Of a stretch of DNA of 64,000 nucleotides, positions 27,188-36,138 are shown piece by piece. The stretch comes from Deltaproteobacteria bacterium (GTDB lineage Bacteria > Myxococcota > Myxococcia > Myxococcales > Anaeromyxobacteraceae). Location: the NCBI GenBank assembly GCA_016214955.1, contig JACRMN010000002.1, positions 124,001 through 188,000 of the forward strand, given 5' to 3'. The position numbers and the translations under genes were made by a program. The notes under the pieces were generated by a model, which was not told the DNA's origin, made no database searches, and saw only the letters and a program-made list of their open reading frames with translations. Positions within the stretch are counted from its first letter, which is position 1. Every line of letters begins with the position of its first letter.

Positions 27188-28786
27188 GTGAGCGGCAGTC
27201 CCGAGGAGATCCTGCGCGGCGCGCTCGAGAAGATCGTCTTCTTCGAGTGCCGCGTGGATCAGCTGGAGAGCGAGCTGCGCACCGCGCGCGCGACGGCGTC
27301 GCGCGCCCGCGAGGAGGCAGGCGAGGCTCGCAGGCGCGAGGCCGAGGCCCAGGCGCGGCTGGCCGAGGCGGGCGTGCAGGCCGAGGCGCTGCGCCGCGAG
27401 ATCGGCGAGCTCACCGACCGCACCCGCCTGCTGGAGGAGGAGCGCAGCCGCTTCCTCACCGGCCTGGTAGAGCAGGCCCGCGTGGCCGGCGCCACCGGCA
27501 CCGAGCCGGGTGAGGGTCGCGACGCCGACCTGGCAGGCTTCATCGCCGAGCTGCGCGCCGAGATCGACAGGCTCTCCCGCTGGAAGGCCGCCGCCGAGGG
27601 GGCCGGCATCGCCCTGGAGGACGGCGGCGGGCGCAGCCTCTCCGAGGCCGCCGCCCCGCGCCGCCCGGTGAGCCTGCCGGAGCTGGCCGAGCGCTTCGCC
27701 GAGAGCGGGCGGGCCCGGCTCGGCGGCGCCGAGGCCGCCTCCCTCCCCGCCGCCTTCCCCACCCGCAGCGAGCGGACCCTGTACCTGCGCTCGCTCGAGG
27801 AGCTCTCCTCCGGCGACGCCAGCGTGCGCAAGCGCGCCTCCGGCTGCCTGAAGGCGCTGGGTGCAGGCGCTGCGGTGCCGGTGCTGGGTGCGGCCCTGGG
27901 CCGCGAGCGCGATGCCGGCGCCCGGGCCGCCATCGTCGAGGCGCTGGGCGGACTGGGCGAGCGGGCCGCCGCGCCGCTCCTCGAGCGGGAGCTGGGGCAC
28001 GAGCAGGCCGTGGTGCGGGCCGCGGCCCTCGACGCGCTGGCCGCGCTGCTCGGCGCCGAGGCCACCCCGGCGCTCTCCGCCGGCCTGGGCGACGAGAGCG
28101 CGGCGGTGCGGCGGCGCGCGGCCATGCTCCTCGGCTTCGCGGCCGGCGACGGGGCCGACGAGGCCCTGTCGTCGGCCCTGGCCGACGCCGACCCGGGTGT
28201 GGCCCGCGCGGCGGCGGCGGCGCTCGGCGGCCGCACCAGCACCCGGGCGCAGGCGGCGCTGGCGCGGGCGCTCGATCACGGCGAGGCGGCGGTGCGCCGG
28301 GTGGCGGCGCGGGCGGTGGAGCGCTGGTCGGGGGAGCAGGTGAACCCGGGCGCCGAACCGGCCGAGCGGCGGCGGGTCTCGCGGCGCATCGCCGAGCGGC
28401 TCCACGCCCTGCAGCGGAGCGACCTGCGCGGCGCGCTGGTGAAGGCGGCGACGGCGATGGCGCCGAGCAGGACTGCGACCCAGACCCCGACCGCAACCCG
28501 GATCGCGACCCCGACCCCGACCGCAACCCCGACCTCGACCTCGACTCCGATCCCGACCCCGGTCGCCGCCGCTCCCGCCGCGAGGAGCGCGGTCGCGGTG
28601 GCCGAGGTGGAGCCGGGCCTGGCCGAGGCCATCCTGCTCGAGGTGCGGGCCGCGCTGCGCGGCTGCACCGAGGCCGACCTGGCAGCGGCCCTGGGCCGCA
28701 GGGGCGGCGAGCTCGCGGGGAGCCTTGCCACCCTGGTGGCCCGCGGCGAGCTCGTCGCGCGCGGCCCACGCTACTTCCAGCGCTGA
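27188..28786 (+). CDS. pomY: PomY-like cell-division positioning protein (coiled coil, HEAT repeats, Pro/Thr tail)
   Basis: A 532-residue cytoplasmic protein from a GTG with GGCGGAGG upstream. Residues about 5-140 form a coiled coil (LEKIVFFECRVDQLESELRT), residues about 190-385 are HEAT-like repeats (VRKRASGCLKALGAGAAVPV, AVVRAAALDALAALLGAEAT, AAVRRRAAMLLGFA), and residues about 428-458 are a Thr/Pro tract encoded by a hexamer repeat. A short helical C-terminal domain follows. Coiled coil, HEAT and Pro-rich in this order, directly before a ParA-like gene and an Ala/Pro-plus-coiled-coil gene, is the plan of Myxococcus PomY, PomZ and PomX. PomY is known to help form the cluster that marks the division site and to stimulate PomZ. 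The assignment is by architecture and gene order. Confidence 0.75.
   Translation: MSGSPEEILRGALEKIVFFECRVDQLESELRTARATASRAREEAGEARRREAEAQARLAEAGVQAEALRREIGELTDRTRLLEEERSRFLTGLVEQARVAGATGTEPGEGRDADLAGFIAELRAEIDRLSRWKAAAEGAGIALEDGGGRSLSEAAAPRRPVSLPELAERFAESGRARLGGAEAASLPAAFPTRSERTLYLRSLEELSSGDASVRKRASGCLKALGAGAAVPVLGAALGRERDAGARAAIVEALGGLGERAAAPLLERELGHEQAVVRAAALDALAALLGAEATPALSAGLGDESAAVRRRAAMLLGFAAGDGADEALSSALADADPGVARAAAAALGGRTSTRAQAALARALDHGEAAVRRVAARAVERWSGEQVNPGAEPAERRRVSRRIAERLHALQRSDLRGALVKAATAMAPSRTATQTPTATRIATPTPTATPTSTSTPIPTPVAAAPAARSAVAVAEVEPGLAEAILLEVRAALRGCTEADLAAALGRRGGELAGSLATLVARGELVARGPRYFQR
28471..28562 (+). repeat. GACCCC/GACCGC hexamer repeat inside pomY-like gene
   Basis: Degenerate hexanucleotide units (GACCCC, GACCGC, GACCTC, AACCCC) run through this stretch and encode alternating Thr-Pro/Thr-Ala. 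Because the unit is 6 bases, gain or loss keeps the frame, so tail length can vary without inactivating the gene. The same unit forms the tract at 59491-59625. Confidence 0.8.
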
Positions 28787-28796
28787 CGGAGACGCC

Positions 28797-29744
28797 ATGG
28801 AGAACGTCCGCTACAGCCTGAAGAGGATGGCCGAGGTCCTGGGCGCCGGGCCGAAGGTCGTGGCCGAGGCGCTGGGCAAGAAGGACGGCTTCACGCCGGA
28901 CGATCTCGCCGCGGCCCGCGAGAAGCTGCGCAAGGTGCCGGGCCACCGTCCGCTGCGCGTGCAGCTCTTCCTCAACTTCAAGGGCGGCACCGGCAAGACC
29001 AGCCTCTCCACCAGCTACGCCTACCGGCTCGCCGAGCGCGGCCACCGGGTGCTGATGGTGGACCTGGACAGCCAGGGGCACGCCACCAAGTGCCTGGGGC
29101 AGGAGGGGAGCGTGGCCCGCACCCTCCACGACGTGCTCATCCGCAAGGTGCCCATCGCCGAGGCCACGGTGCCCACCGGCATGCCGGGCCTGGATCTCGT
29201 GCCCTCCAACCTGGCGATGAGCACCATCGACCTGGCCCTGATGCCGCTCGCCGGCCGCGAGTTCCGCCTCCGCAAGGCGCTCGAGGAGATCTCCGGAAAG
29301 TACGACTACGTGGTCATGGATGCGCCGCCCTCCTTCGGCCTCCTCAACCTCAACGCCCTGATGGCGGCCGGCGACCTGGTCATCCCGGTGCTGGCCGACT
29401 TCCTCAGCTACGACGGCCTGCGGCTGCTCTTCGAGACGGTGCAGGGGCTGGAGGACGACCTCTCGCACCAGCTGGAGCACATCTTCATCGTCGTCAACGC
29501 CTACAACCAGACCTTCAAGATCGCCCGGGAGGCCCTGGAGGCGCTCCGGACCCACTACGCCGACTACCTGCTGGCGAGCGTGGTGCGCCAGTGCACCAAG
29601 TTCGCCCAGGCCTCCTCCGAGGGCTGGCCCATCTTCGCCTTCGACCCGGACTCCAAGGGCGCGGGCGACCTCGAGGCGATGATCGACGAGATCGAGGAGC
29701 GCACCGGCGCGGCCCAGGCCGCCGCCGGCGCCGCGGGAGCCTGA
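28797..29744 (+). CDS. pomZ: PomZ-like ParA/MinD-family ATPase
   Basis: A 315-residue ATPase from the ATG at 28797. Residues 1-50 form a short N-terminal helical region (YSLKRMAEVLGAGPKVVAEA). The deviant Walker A KGGTGKTS is near 63-70, followed by VLMVDLDSQGHATKCLG (A' motif with the catalytic Asp) and VVMDAPPSFGLLNLNAL (Walker B). ParA-type proteins dimerise with ATP and bind DNA; PomZ uses this to carry the PomX/PomY cluster over the nucleoid to midcell and to stimulate Z-ring formation. The 10-base gap from the HEAT gene and the 1-base gap to the next gene make one operon. No parB or parS is nearby, which fits an orphan ParA. Confidence 0.8.
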   Translation: MENVRYSLKRMAEVLGAGPKVVAEALGKKDGFTPDDLAAAREKLRKVPGHRPLRVQLFLNFKGGTGKTSLSTSYAYRLAERGHRVLMVDLDSQGHATKCLGQEGSVARTLHDVLIRKVPIAEATVPTGMPGLDLVPSNLAMSTIDLALMPLAGREFRLRKALEEISGKYDYVVMDAPPSFGLLNLNALMAAGDLVIPVLADFLSYDGLRLLFETVQGLEDDLSHQLEHIFIVVNAYNQTFKIAREALEALRTHYADYLLASVVRQCTKFAQASSEGWPIFAFDPDSKGAGDLEAMIDEIEERTGAAQAAAGAAGA

Positions 29745-29745
29745 C

Positions 29746-30657
29746 ATGCGCAAGGCCTTCGACGCCAACGTCCCCAAGCTCCGCCCGCGCCTGCGCGGCA
29801 ACGGGGCCCCCGCCGCCGAGGTCGAGGCCGCCGCCCCCGAGGCCGCGGCCCCGGAGGCGATGCCCGAGGCGCCGCGCGCGGCCGAGCCGGCGGCCGCCCC
29901 CGAGCAGCCGGCGCTCCACCCCGCCACCCGCATCGCCGAGGCGATGGCGGCCAAGGTTGCCGCCGAGCCGGCCGAGATCCTCTCCGACCTCTCGGCCCGC
30001 CGGGCGCGCCTGGAGAAGATCAAGCGCAAGGTGGCCGAGGCGGCCCGGGTCCGCCCCCGGATCGAGGCGGCGCCCGAGAGCACCTCCGAGGCGGCCGAGA
30101 GCGTGCTGGGCCTGGCGCGCGACCTGGAGACCCAGCTCACCCGCTCCCGCGAGACCGAGGAGGCGCTGCGCGCCGACCTGGAGGCGGCCCGCGCCGAGCT
30201 GGCCCGCGCCGCCGTCGAGGCCCGGGGCCATGCCGAGCGGGTCGGCGTCGCCGAGCGCGAGGCCGAGGAGAAGCGGGCGGTGCTGACCGAGCTCCTGGGC
30301 GAGCTCTCGGCGCTGGAGGAGGAGCGGGACCGGGCGCTGGAGCGGGCCCAGGCCCTCGCGGCCCTCGACGAGGAGCGGCAGCAGGTGGCCGACGGGCTGG
30401 CCGCCCGCGCCGAGGCCGCCGAGCAGGCGCGGGCCCAGGCCCGCGACGAGGCCGACAGGCTCGCCGAGGAGCTGGACCAGAAGAACGCCGAGGGCGCCCG
30501 CCTCCGGGCCACGCTGGCCGAGGTGACCCGCGAGCGGGACGAGCTGCACCGCGAGCTCTCGCGCACGCGCAAGGAGCGGGACGAGCTCACCGAGGCCCGG
30601 CGCGCCCTGGAGCAGGTGCACCAGGCGCTGTCCACCGCCCGCTCCCGCCTCGGGTAG
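29746..30657 (+). CDS. pomX: PomX-like scaffold protein (conserved N-terminal peptide, Ala/Pro region, coiled coil)
   Basis: A 303-residue protein. It begins MRKAFDANVPKLRPRLRG, close to the conserved N-terminal peptide of Myxococcus PomX that activates PomZ (as I recall it, with basic residues at 13 and 15; here Arg13 and Arg15). Residues about 20-60 are Ala/Pro/Glu-rich and about 85-300 form one long coiled coil (RERDELHRELSRTRKERDEL). It is shorter than the Myxococcus protein of about 400 residues. PomX makes filaments that scaffold the division-site cluster. It ends the operon. Confidence 0.78.
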   Translation: MRKAFDANVPKLRPRLRGNGAPAAEVEAAAPEAAAPEAMPEAPRAAEPAAAPEQPALHPATRIAEAMAAKVAAEPAEILSDLSARRARLEKIKRKVAEAARVRPRIEAAPESTSEAAESVLGLARDLETQLTRSRETEEALRADLEAARAELARAAVEARGHAERVGVAEREAEEKRAVLTELLGELSALEEERDRALERAQALAALDEERQQVADGLAARAEAAEQARAQARDEADRLAEELDQKNAEGARLRATLAEVTRERDELHRELSRTRKERDELTEARRALEQVHQALSTARSRLG

Positions 30658-30822
30658 ACGGCCGGGCGCGACCGGGAAGACGCCACCACCGCACACCCTG
30701 GCCCGCGGCGGCCCTGGCGCAGCCCAGGGCGCCGGCCCGGGAGGGCGTCGGTGGCCGCCGGCCCGGGGCAGCCCGGCGCCGCCTGGACGCCCACCCGGGC
30801 GCCGGGAGGCACCCCGGGGCGC

Positions 30823-32265
30823 CTAGGCCTTGGCGCGCTTCCCCTCGGCCCGCGACGGCACCGGCGTGGCGGTGGGCGTGAGCCGCCGCGCCGCCTCCAG
30901 CGCCTCGTGGGCCGCCGGCTTGTACGCCTCGCCCAGGGTCGGGTAGTTGAACACCGCCTCGATGAAGTAGCGGATGCTGCCGCCGTGGGCCATCACCGCG
31001 TTGCCCAGGTGGATGAGCTCCGAGGCGTGGGGCCCTACGCAGTGGACGCCCAGCAGGCCGCCGTCGGCGCCGGCGATGAGCTTCAGGAAGCCCACCGCCT
31101 CGCCCACCAGGTTGGCGCGCGCATTCTCGGCGAGCTGTGCCCGGCCCACCACGTAGGGGATGCCCTTCTTCTGCAGGCTCTCCTCGGTCTCGCCGGCGCT
31201 GGAGACCTCGGGGATGGTGTAGATGCCCACCGGCAGCATCTCGTTCACCTTGCGCTTCGAGACCCGGCCGCAGGCGTGGGTCATGGCCACCACGCCCTGG
31301 TCCTTGGAGGTGGAGGCCAGGCCGGGGAAGCCGACGAGGTCGCCGGCGGCGTAGACGTGGGGCACCTTGGTCTGGAAGTGCTCGTTCACCTCCAGGAAAC
31401 CCCGCTCGGTGGCGGAGAGGCCGGCGGCCGGCAGGTCGAGCGCCTCGACGTTGCCGATGCGGCCGCTGGCGACCAGCACCTTCTCGGCGATGAGCCGCTT
31501 TCCGGAGGAGAGGGTGATGAGCACGTCGTGCTCGCCCGACTCCACCCGCGTGGCCCTCACCTCCTGGTGGATCTCCATGCCCGACTGGAGGAAGAGCTCC
31601 TGCACCGCGTGCGAGAGCTCGGCGTCGAGCCAGGGCAGCAGCCGGGGCTTGGTGTCCACGATGGTCACGTGGACGCCCAGCGCCTGGAAGATGGAGGCGT
31701 ACTCGCACGCCGCCACCCCGCCGCCGATCACCGCCAGGGAGCGCGGCACGTGGTCGAGCATGAGGATGGAGTCGGAGTCGTAGACGCGCGCGTGGTCGAA
31801 GACGATCTGCGGCGGGTGGAAGGGGCGGGTGCCGGTGGCCAGGAGCACGTGCTCGGCCTGCAGCTCCTGGGTGCTGCCGTCGGGGATGGTGACCCGGAGG
31901 GTGTGGGGGTCCACGAAGCTGGCCACGCCGCGGAAGGACTCGACGCCGACGCGGGTGAGGGCGTTGCGGATGCGGGCGTGCTCGCGGGCGGTGACCAGGC
32001 CGCGGCGGCCCATGAGCTCGGGGATGGTGACGGTGCCCGAGACCTTCACCTCGAGGCCGTGGGCGTCGCGGCTGCGGGCCTGGAGGATGGCCAGGGCTGT
32101 CTCGCGGAGCGCCTTGGAGGGGATGGTGCCGGTGTTGGCGCAGGCGCCGCCCGGCACCGCCTCCTTCTCCACCAGGGCCACCCGCTTGCCCAGCGAGGCC
32201 GCCTGAACGGCGCCGTTCTCGCCTGCGGGACCCGATCCGATGACCACCACGTCGTACCGGAGCAT
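30823..32265 (-). CDS. sthA: Soluble pyridine nucleotide transhydrogenase (Si-specific)
   Basis: FAD enzyme of 480 residues that exchanges hydride between NADPH and NAD+ in the cytoplasm. FAD-binding VVVIGSGPAGENGAVQAASL is near residues 6-25. The redox site reads GACANTGTIPSKALRE: the second cysteine of the disulfide reductases is Thr, which separates SthA from lipoamide dehydrogenase. A second nucleotide motif, LAVIGGGVAACEYASIFQAL, is near 180-199, and FAD motif VYAAGDLVGFPGLAS near 308-322. The C-terminal dimerisation domain carries GPHASELIHLG. It is divergent from dapC with only 50 bp between start codons. Confidence 0.93.
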   Translation of the reverse strand: MLRYDVVVIGSGPAGENGAVQAASLGKRVALVEKEAVPGGACANTGTIPSKALRETALAILQARSRDAHGLEVKVSGTVTIPELMGRRGLVTAREHARIRNALTRVGVESFRGVASFVDPHTLRVTIPDGSTQELQAEHVLLATGTRPFHPPQIVFDHARVYDSDSILMLDHVPRSLAVIGGGVAACEYASIFQALGVHVTIVDTKPRLLPWLDAELSHAVQELFLQSGMEIHQEVRATRVESGEHDVLITLSSGKRLIAEKVLVASGRIGNVEALDLPAAGLSATERGFLEVNEHFQTKVPHVYAAGDLVGFPGLASTSKDQGVVAMTHACGRVSKRKVNEMLPVGIYTIPEVSSAGETEESLQKKGIPYVVGRAQLAENARANLVGEAVGFLKLIAGADGGLLGVHCVGPHASELIHLGNAVMAHGGSIRYFIEAVFNYPTLGEAYKPAAHEALEAARRLTPTATPVPSRAEGKRAKA

Positions 32266-32273
32266 GGCCCGCT

Positions 32274-32279
32274 TATAAT
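32274..32279 (+). promoter_or_regulatory. Possible -10 box for the dap operon
   Basis: TATAAT lies 36 bases before the dapC start codon in the short divergent gap with sthA. I do not see a good -35 element at the right distance, so this is a single-box guess supported by how rare such AT-rich words are here. Confidence 0.35.
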
Positions 32280-32315
32280 GCCTTTTTCCCGCTCCGACGA
32301 TAATCTGGCGCGCCC

Positions 32316-33464
32316 GTGAAGAGCCCTCCCCAGAATCCGGTCCTCTCCGCCCTGCCCGTGGGTCTCATGTCGGCGCTGGAGGAGCGCAAGCAGGCGCTGC
32401 GCGCCGCCGGCAAGACGCTCCACGACTTCGGCCTGGGCGATCCCATGGAGCCCACCCCCGAGTTCCTGCGCCAGGCGCTCCGCGACGCGGTGCCCGAGGT
32501 CTCGCAGTACCCGAGCGCCCAGGGCACGCCGGCGCTGCGCCGCGCCTGCGCCGGCTACCTGGAGCGGCGCTTCGGGGTCCGGGTGGACCCGGACCGGCAG
32601 GTGCTCCCGGCCACCGGCGCCAAGGAGACCATCTTCCACCTGCCGCTGGCCTTCGCTGGCGGGACGCGCCGCAAGGTGGTGATGCCCGACCCCGGCTACC
32701 CCACCTACGAGGCCGGGACGCGCTTCGCGGGCCTGGAGCCGATCAAGATCCCGCTGGGCGAGCACAACCGCTTCCTGCTCGAGCCCGAGGCGCTGGGCGA
32801 GGCGGTGCTGGCCGAGACGCTGCTCTTCTGGATCTGCTACCCCCACAACCCCACCGGCGCGGTGGCCACGCGCGCCTACCTGGGGCGGGTGGGCGAGGCG
32901 GCGCGGCGCCACGGCTTCATCGTGGTCTCCGACGAGTGCTACGCCGACATCTACTTCGGCGAGCGGCCGGCCTCGATGCTCGAGGTGCAGGTGGAGAACG
33001 TGCTGGCCATCCACTCCTGCTCGAAGCGCAGCGGCATGACCGGGTACCGCAGCGGGTTCCTGGCCGGCGACCCCGACCTGGTGGCGGTCCTCCGGCGCAT
33101 GCGCTCCCACCCCGGCGTGGCCTCGCCCGACTTCGTCAGCGCCGCGGCCACGGCGGCCTGGTCGGACGACGCCCACGCGGCGGCGCGGCGCGAGCGCTTC
33201 GGCGAGAAGCGGGAGCGGTTCCTCCGCTTCTTCGCCGCCCACGGCCTGGAGGTCCACGCCTCCGAGGCCGGGCTGTATCTCTGGGTGAAGGTCCCGCGCG
33301 GCCACACCTCCGGCTCGTACGCGGCGGCGCTGCTGGAGGAGGGGGTGGTGGTGGCGCCGGGAACGGCCTTCGGGGCCGGTGAAGGGTACGTGCGGGTGGC
33401 GCTGGCCCCCGCCCTCGAGGCCTGCGACGCCGCCTGCGCCGCCTGGGCCAGGGTGAAGACATGA
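32316..33464 (+). CDS. dapC: Succinyldiaminopimelate aminotransferase-like PLP enzyme
   Basis: A 382-residue fold-type I aminotransferase starting at GTG. PLP-site motifs: the aromatic/Asp region YPHNPTGAVA (residues about 180-189), VVSDECYADIYFG near 204-216, the Schiff-base lysine in SCSKRSGMTGYRSG near 231-244, and the distal arginine in VRVALAP. It overlaps dapD by 4 bases (ATGA), and dapE follows. The context points to transamination of N-succinyl-2-amino-6-ketopimelate in the succinylase branch of lysine and diaminopimelate synthesis. By sequence alone it is one of many class I aminotransferases. Confidence 0.85.
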   Translation: MKSPPQNPVLSALPVGLMSALEERKQALRAAGKTLHDFGLGDPMEPTPEFLRQALRDAVPEVSQYPSAQGTPALRRACAGYLERRFGVRVDPDRQVLPATGAKETIFHLPLAFAGGTRRKVVMPDPGYPTYEAGTRFAGLEPIKIPLGEHNRFLLEPEALGEAVLAETLLFWICYPHNPTGAVATRAYLGRVGEAARRHGFIVVSDECYADIYFGERPASMLEVQVENVLAIHSCSKRSGMTGYRSGFLAGDPDLVAVLRRMRSHPGVASPDFVSAAATAAWSDDAHAAARRERFGEKRERFLRFFAAHGLEVHASEAGLYLWVKVPRGHTSGSYAAALLEEGVVVAPGTAFGAGEGYVRVALAPALEACDAACAAWARVKT

Positions 33465-34282
33465 ACGTGAGCGATCTGGAGAAGCGGGTCTCGGCGGCCT
33501 GGGTGGACCGCGAGAAGCTCAAGGAGCCGGTGTCCCGGGCGGCGGTGCTGCAGGCCGTCCACCTGCTCGACAAGGGCGAGCTGCGGGTGGCCGAGAAGGT
33601 GGAAGGCGAGTGGAAGGTGAACGCCTGGGTGATGCAGGCGGTGAACCTGTACTTCGCGGTCACCGCCCTCGACGTCCACGACTACGGCCCCTTCCAGGCC
33701 CGCGACAAGATCCCGCTCAAGACCGGCCTGGAGGAGGCGGGCATCCGCCTCGTGCCCGGGGCGGTGGTCCGCTACGGCTCCTACGTGGCCCCCGGCTCGG
33801 TGGTCATGCCCGGCTTCGTGAACATCGGTGCCCGGGTGGGCAAGGGCAGCATGGTGGACACCTGGGCCACCGTCGGCTCCTGCGCCCAGGTGGGCGAGAA
33901 CGTGCACCTGGCCGGCGGCGTGGGCATCGGCGGCGTGCTCGAGCCGCCCGGAGCCCGGCCCAACATCATCGAGGACGGCTGCTTCATCGGCAGCCGCTGC
34001 ATCGTGGTGGAGGGGGTGCTGGTGGAGGAGGACGCCGTGCTGGGCGCCAACACGGTCATCACCGCCTCCACGCCCATCATCGACGTCACCGGCCCCCAGG
34101 AGATCGTCCACAAGGGGCGCGTGCCGGCCCGCTCGGTGGTCATCCCCGGCACCCGCCCGAAGCAGTACCCGGCCGGCACCTACCAGATCCCCTGCGCCCT
34201 CATCGTCGGCAAGCGCAGCGCCACCACCGACAAGAAGGTCTCGCTCAACCAGGCGCTCCGCGAGTTCGAGGTCCAGGTGTGA
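33461..34282 (+). CDS. dapD: 2,3,4,5-tetrahydropyridine-2,6-dicarboxylate N-succinyltransferase
   Basis: Succinylates tetrahydrodipicolinate in diaminopimelate synthesis. It has 273 residues, the normal length. A helical N-terminal domain (about 1-100) is followed by a left-handed beta helix of hexapeptide turns (GSYVAPGSVVMPGFVNIGAR VGKGSMVDTWATVGS, then GVGIGGVLEP and IIEDGCFIGSRCIVVEGVLV). The start overlaps the dapC stop by 4 bases and its stop overlaps the dapE start by 4 bases, so the three are translated together. Confidence 0.96.
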   Translation: MNVSDLEKRVSAAWVDREKLKEPVSRAAVLQAVHLLDKGELRVAEKVEGEWKVNAWVMQAVNLYFAVTALDVHDYGPFQARDKIPLKTGLEEAGIRLVPGAVVRYGSYVAPGSVVMPGFVNIGARVGKGSMVDTWATVGSCAQVGENVHLAGGVGIGGVLEPPGARPNIIEDGCFIGSRCIVVEGVLVEEDAVLGANTVITASTPIIDVTGPQEIVHKGRVPARSVVIPGTRPKQYPAGTYQIPCALIVGKRSATTDKKVSLNQALREFEVQV

Positions 34283-35397
34283 GCCTGGTGCTCCCGCCCG
34301 GCCTGCCCCTGTCCGAGGCGCTGGCGGCGCGGGCGGAGGCGCTCTGCGCCGTGCCCTCGCCCATCGGCGAGGAGCGGGCCCTCTGCGACGCGGTCGAGGC
34401 CTGGGCCCGGCCGCGCGCCGCCCACCTGCGGCGCGTGAAGGACTCGCTGGTGCTCTCCTTCGACGCCGGGCGCGACCTCCCGGGCGGAGCCAGCGGCCGC
34501 CCGCTGGTGCTGCTCTGCGGCCACCTCGACACCATCCCGGTGCCCGAGGCCGACCGCGGGAAGGCGCCGCGGCGCGAGGGCGGCAGGCTGGTGGCCACCG
34601 GCAGCTCCGACATGAAGGGCGGCCTCTCCGTGATGCTGGAGCTGGCGGAGCGGCTGCCCTCCGCGGCGCGCTCCTGCGATCTCGCGCTGGTGCTCTACGC
34701 CCGCGAGGAGGGGCCGTTCCTGGAGAACGAGCTCGGCGACGTGCTCCGCGAGGTGCCGGCGCTGGCCGGGGCCGAGCTGGCCGTCTGCCTCGAGCCCACC
34801 GACCTGGCGCTGCAGCTCGGCTGCGTGGGCTCCATCCACGCCACCTTCACCTTCCGGGGCCGCTCGGCCCACTCGGCCCGGCCCTGGCAGGGCGAGAACG
34901 CGGTGCACAGGGCTGGTGCGCTCCTCTCCGAGCTGCAGGCGCGGCCGCCGCGCGAGGCCAGCTCCGGCGGGCTGCCCTTCCGCGAGGTGCTCTCCTGCAC
35001 CCGCATCGAGGGCGGCCGGGCCCGCAACGTGGTGCCCGACGAGTGCCGCCTCAACCTCAACTTCCGCTTCGCCCCCGACCGCACGCTGGAGGCGGCCTGC
35101 GAGGAGCTGCGCGGGCTCGGCGCCCGCCACGGCGCCCAGGTGGCCTTCACCGACCTCTCGCCGGCGGCGCCGGCCTTCGCCGACAGGCCGCTGGTGCAGC
35201 GGCTCGCCGCCGCCACCTGCAGGCCGCCCGAGCCCAAGCAGGCCTGGACCGACGTGGCGCGGCTCGCGGCCGCCGGCATCCCGGCGGTGAACTACGGCCC
35301 GGGCGCCACCGCCCAGGCCCACCAGGCGGGCGAGTGGCTGGAGCTCGATGCGCTCCCGCGCTGCTACCGGGTGCTGGAGGGTGTGCTCACCGGGTGA
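34279..35397 (+). CDS. dapE: Succinyl-diaminopimelate desuccinylase
   Basis: Zinc peptidase-fold (M20) enzyme of 372 residues that removes succinate to give LL-diaminopimelate. The start is the GTG overlapping the dapD stop (GTGA). Metal ligands: CGHLDTIPVP (His and Asp near 73-82), the bridging Asp in GSSDMKGG near 112-119, the catalytic Glu pair in YAREEGPFLEN near 147-157, and EPTD near 172. The dimerisation (lid) domain follows, with FRGRSAHSARPWQGENAV. It completes a dapC-dapD-dapE operon feeding cell wall and lysine synthesis. Confidence 0.93.
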   Translation: MSLVLPPGLPLSEALAARAEALCAVPSPIGEERALCDAVEAWARPRAAHLRRVKDSLVLSFDAGRDLPGGASGRPLVLLCGHLDTIPVPEADRGKAPRREGGRLVATGSSDMKGGLSVMLELAERLPSAARSCDLALVLYAREEGPFLENELGDVLREVPALAGAELAVCLEPTDLALQLGCVGSIHATFTFRGRSAHSARPWQGENAVHRAGALLSELQARPPREASSGGLPFREVLSCTRIEGGRARNVVPDECRLNLNFRFAPDRTLEAACEELRGLGARHGAQVAFTDLSPAAPAFADRPLVQRLAAATCRPPEPKQAWTDVARLAAAGIPAVNYGPGATAQAHQAGEWLELDALPRCYRVLEGVLTG

Positions 35398-35466
35398 GGG
35401 GCGCGCCGTCCGGGGCGCACCCGCGTGGTCGTCGCATCCGCTCCCGCCCCGCGCTACCCTCGGCAG

Positions 35467-35955
35467 GTGCTGCCGCTCGCCCTCGCCCTCACGCTGGCGC
35501 TCCAGGCCTCCACCGACTGGGACGGCGACGAGCCGCGCTGGGACGCACCGGCGGACCGCCACCTGGAGCTGGGCCTCTGGGGCGGCACCTCGCTCGACCT
35601 GCAGCCCGGCGGCGCCTTCGCGCCCTGGGCCGGCGCCGAGCTGGGCTGGCGCTTCACCGAGTCGACCGTCTCCCTGCTCTTCGAGGGGCACCGCTACGCC
35701 GCCCCCCGAGCCGATCGCGCCTGGACTCCGGTGATCCTGGCCCGCGTCGAGCAGCGCTTCGAGACCATGCGCGGACTGCAGGGCACCTTCGCCTTCGGCG
35801 CCGGCGCCGGCCGCCCGTTCCGGTCGTGGGAGCTGTGGCTGCAGGTGGCCTTCGGGCTGCGGGTGGAGCGCGGTCCGCTGTTCCTGCGCGCCGAGCTGGG
35901 CTTCGAGCGCCAGAGCGACCTGCGGCTCGGCGCCGGGGCGGGGCTGGCCTTCTAG
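35467..35955 (+). CDS. Hypothetical secreted protein, beta-barrel-like
   Basis: A protein of about 162 residues that I cannot assign to a family. GTG 35467 is preferred because it places a signal peptide at the very start (LPLALALTLALQA); the frame is open to another GTG at 35425. The mature part alternates short strands with aromatic ends (LELGLWGGTSLDLQPG, AGAELGWRFTESTVSLLFEG, LWLQVAFGLRVERGPLFLRA) and ends in Phe (GAGAGLAF), as outer membrane barrel proteins often do. It is shorter than most barrels. It follows dapE by 69 bases and may be unrelated to it. Confidence 0.6.
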   Translation: MLPLALALTLALQASTDWDGDEPRWDAPADRHLELGLWGGTSLDLQPGGAFAPWAGAELGWRFTESTVSLLFEGHRYAAPRADRAWTPVILARVEQRFETMRGLQGTFAFGAGAGRPFRSWELWLQVAFGLRVERGPLFLRAELGFERQSDLRLGAGAGLAF

Positions 35956-36138
35956 CTCGGGCCCGCGGCGATCCGTCCGCTCCCCCCAGGGGGGTTGCGC
36001 GCCGCCCTTTTGCCATTAAGTGAACCGAGCCCGCGCCCCCCGGGCTCCGACGGGTCGCGGCGCACCACTGGCGAACCGGCTCCGGCGGAGCGGCATCGAA
36101 GCGCTGCCGGACCGATCTCGAAACTCAGGGAGGATGGA

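Noticed and set aside
30658-30822. Strong terminator between pomX-like gene and sthA
   Set aside because: Several GC hairpins can be drawn (for example GCCCTGG/CCAGGGC) but none is followed by a T-run, and GC-rich DNA forms such stems by chance, so I did not list one.
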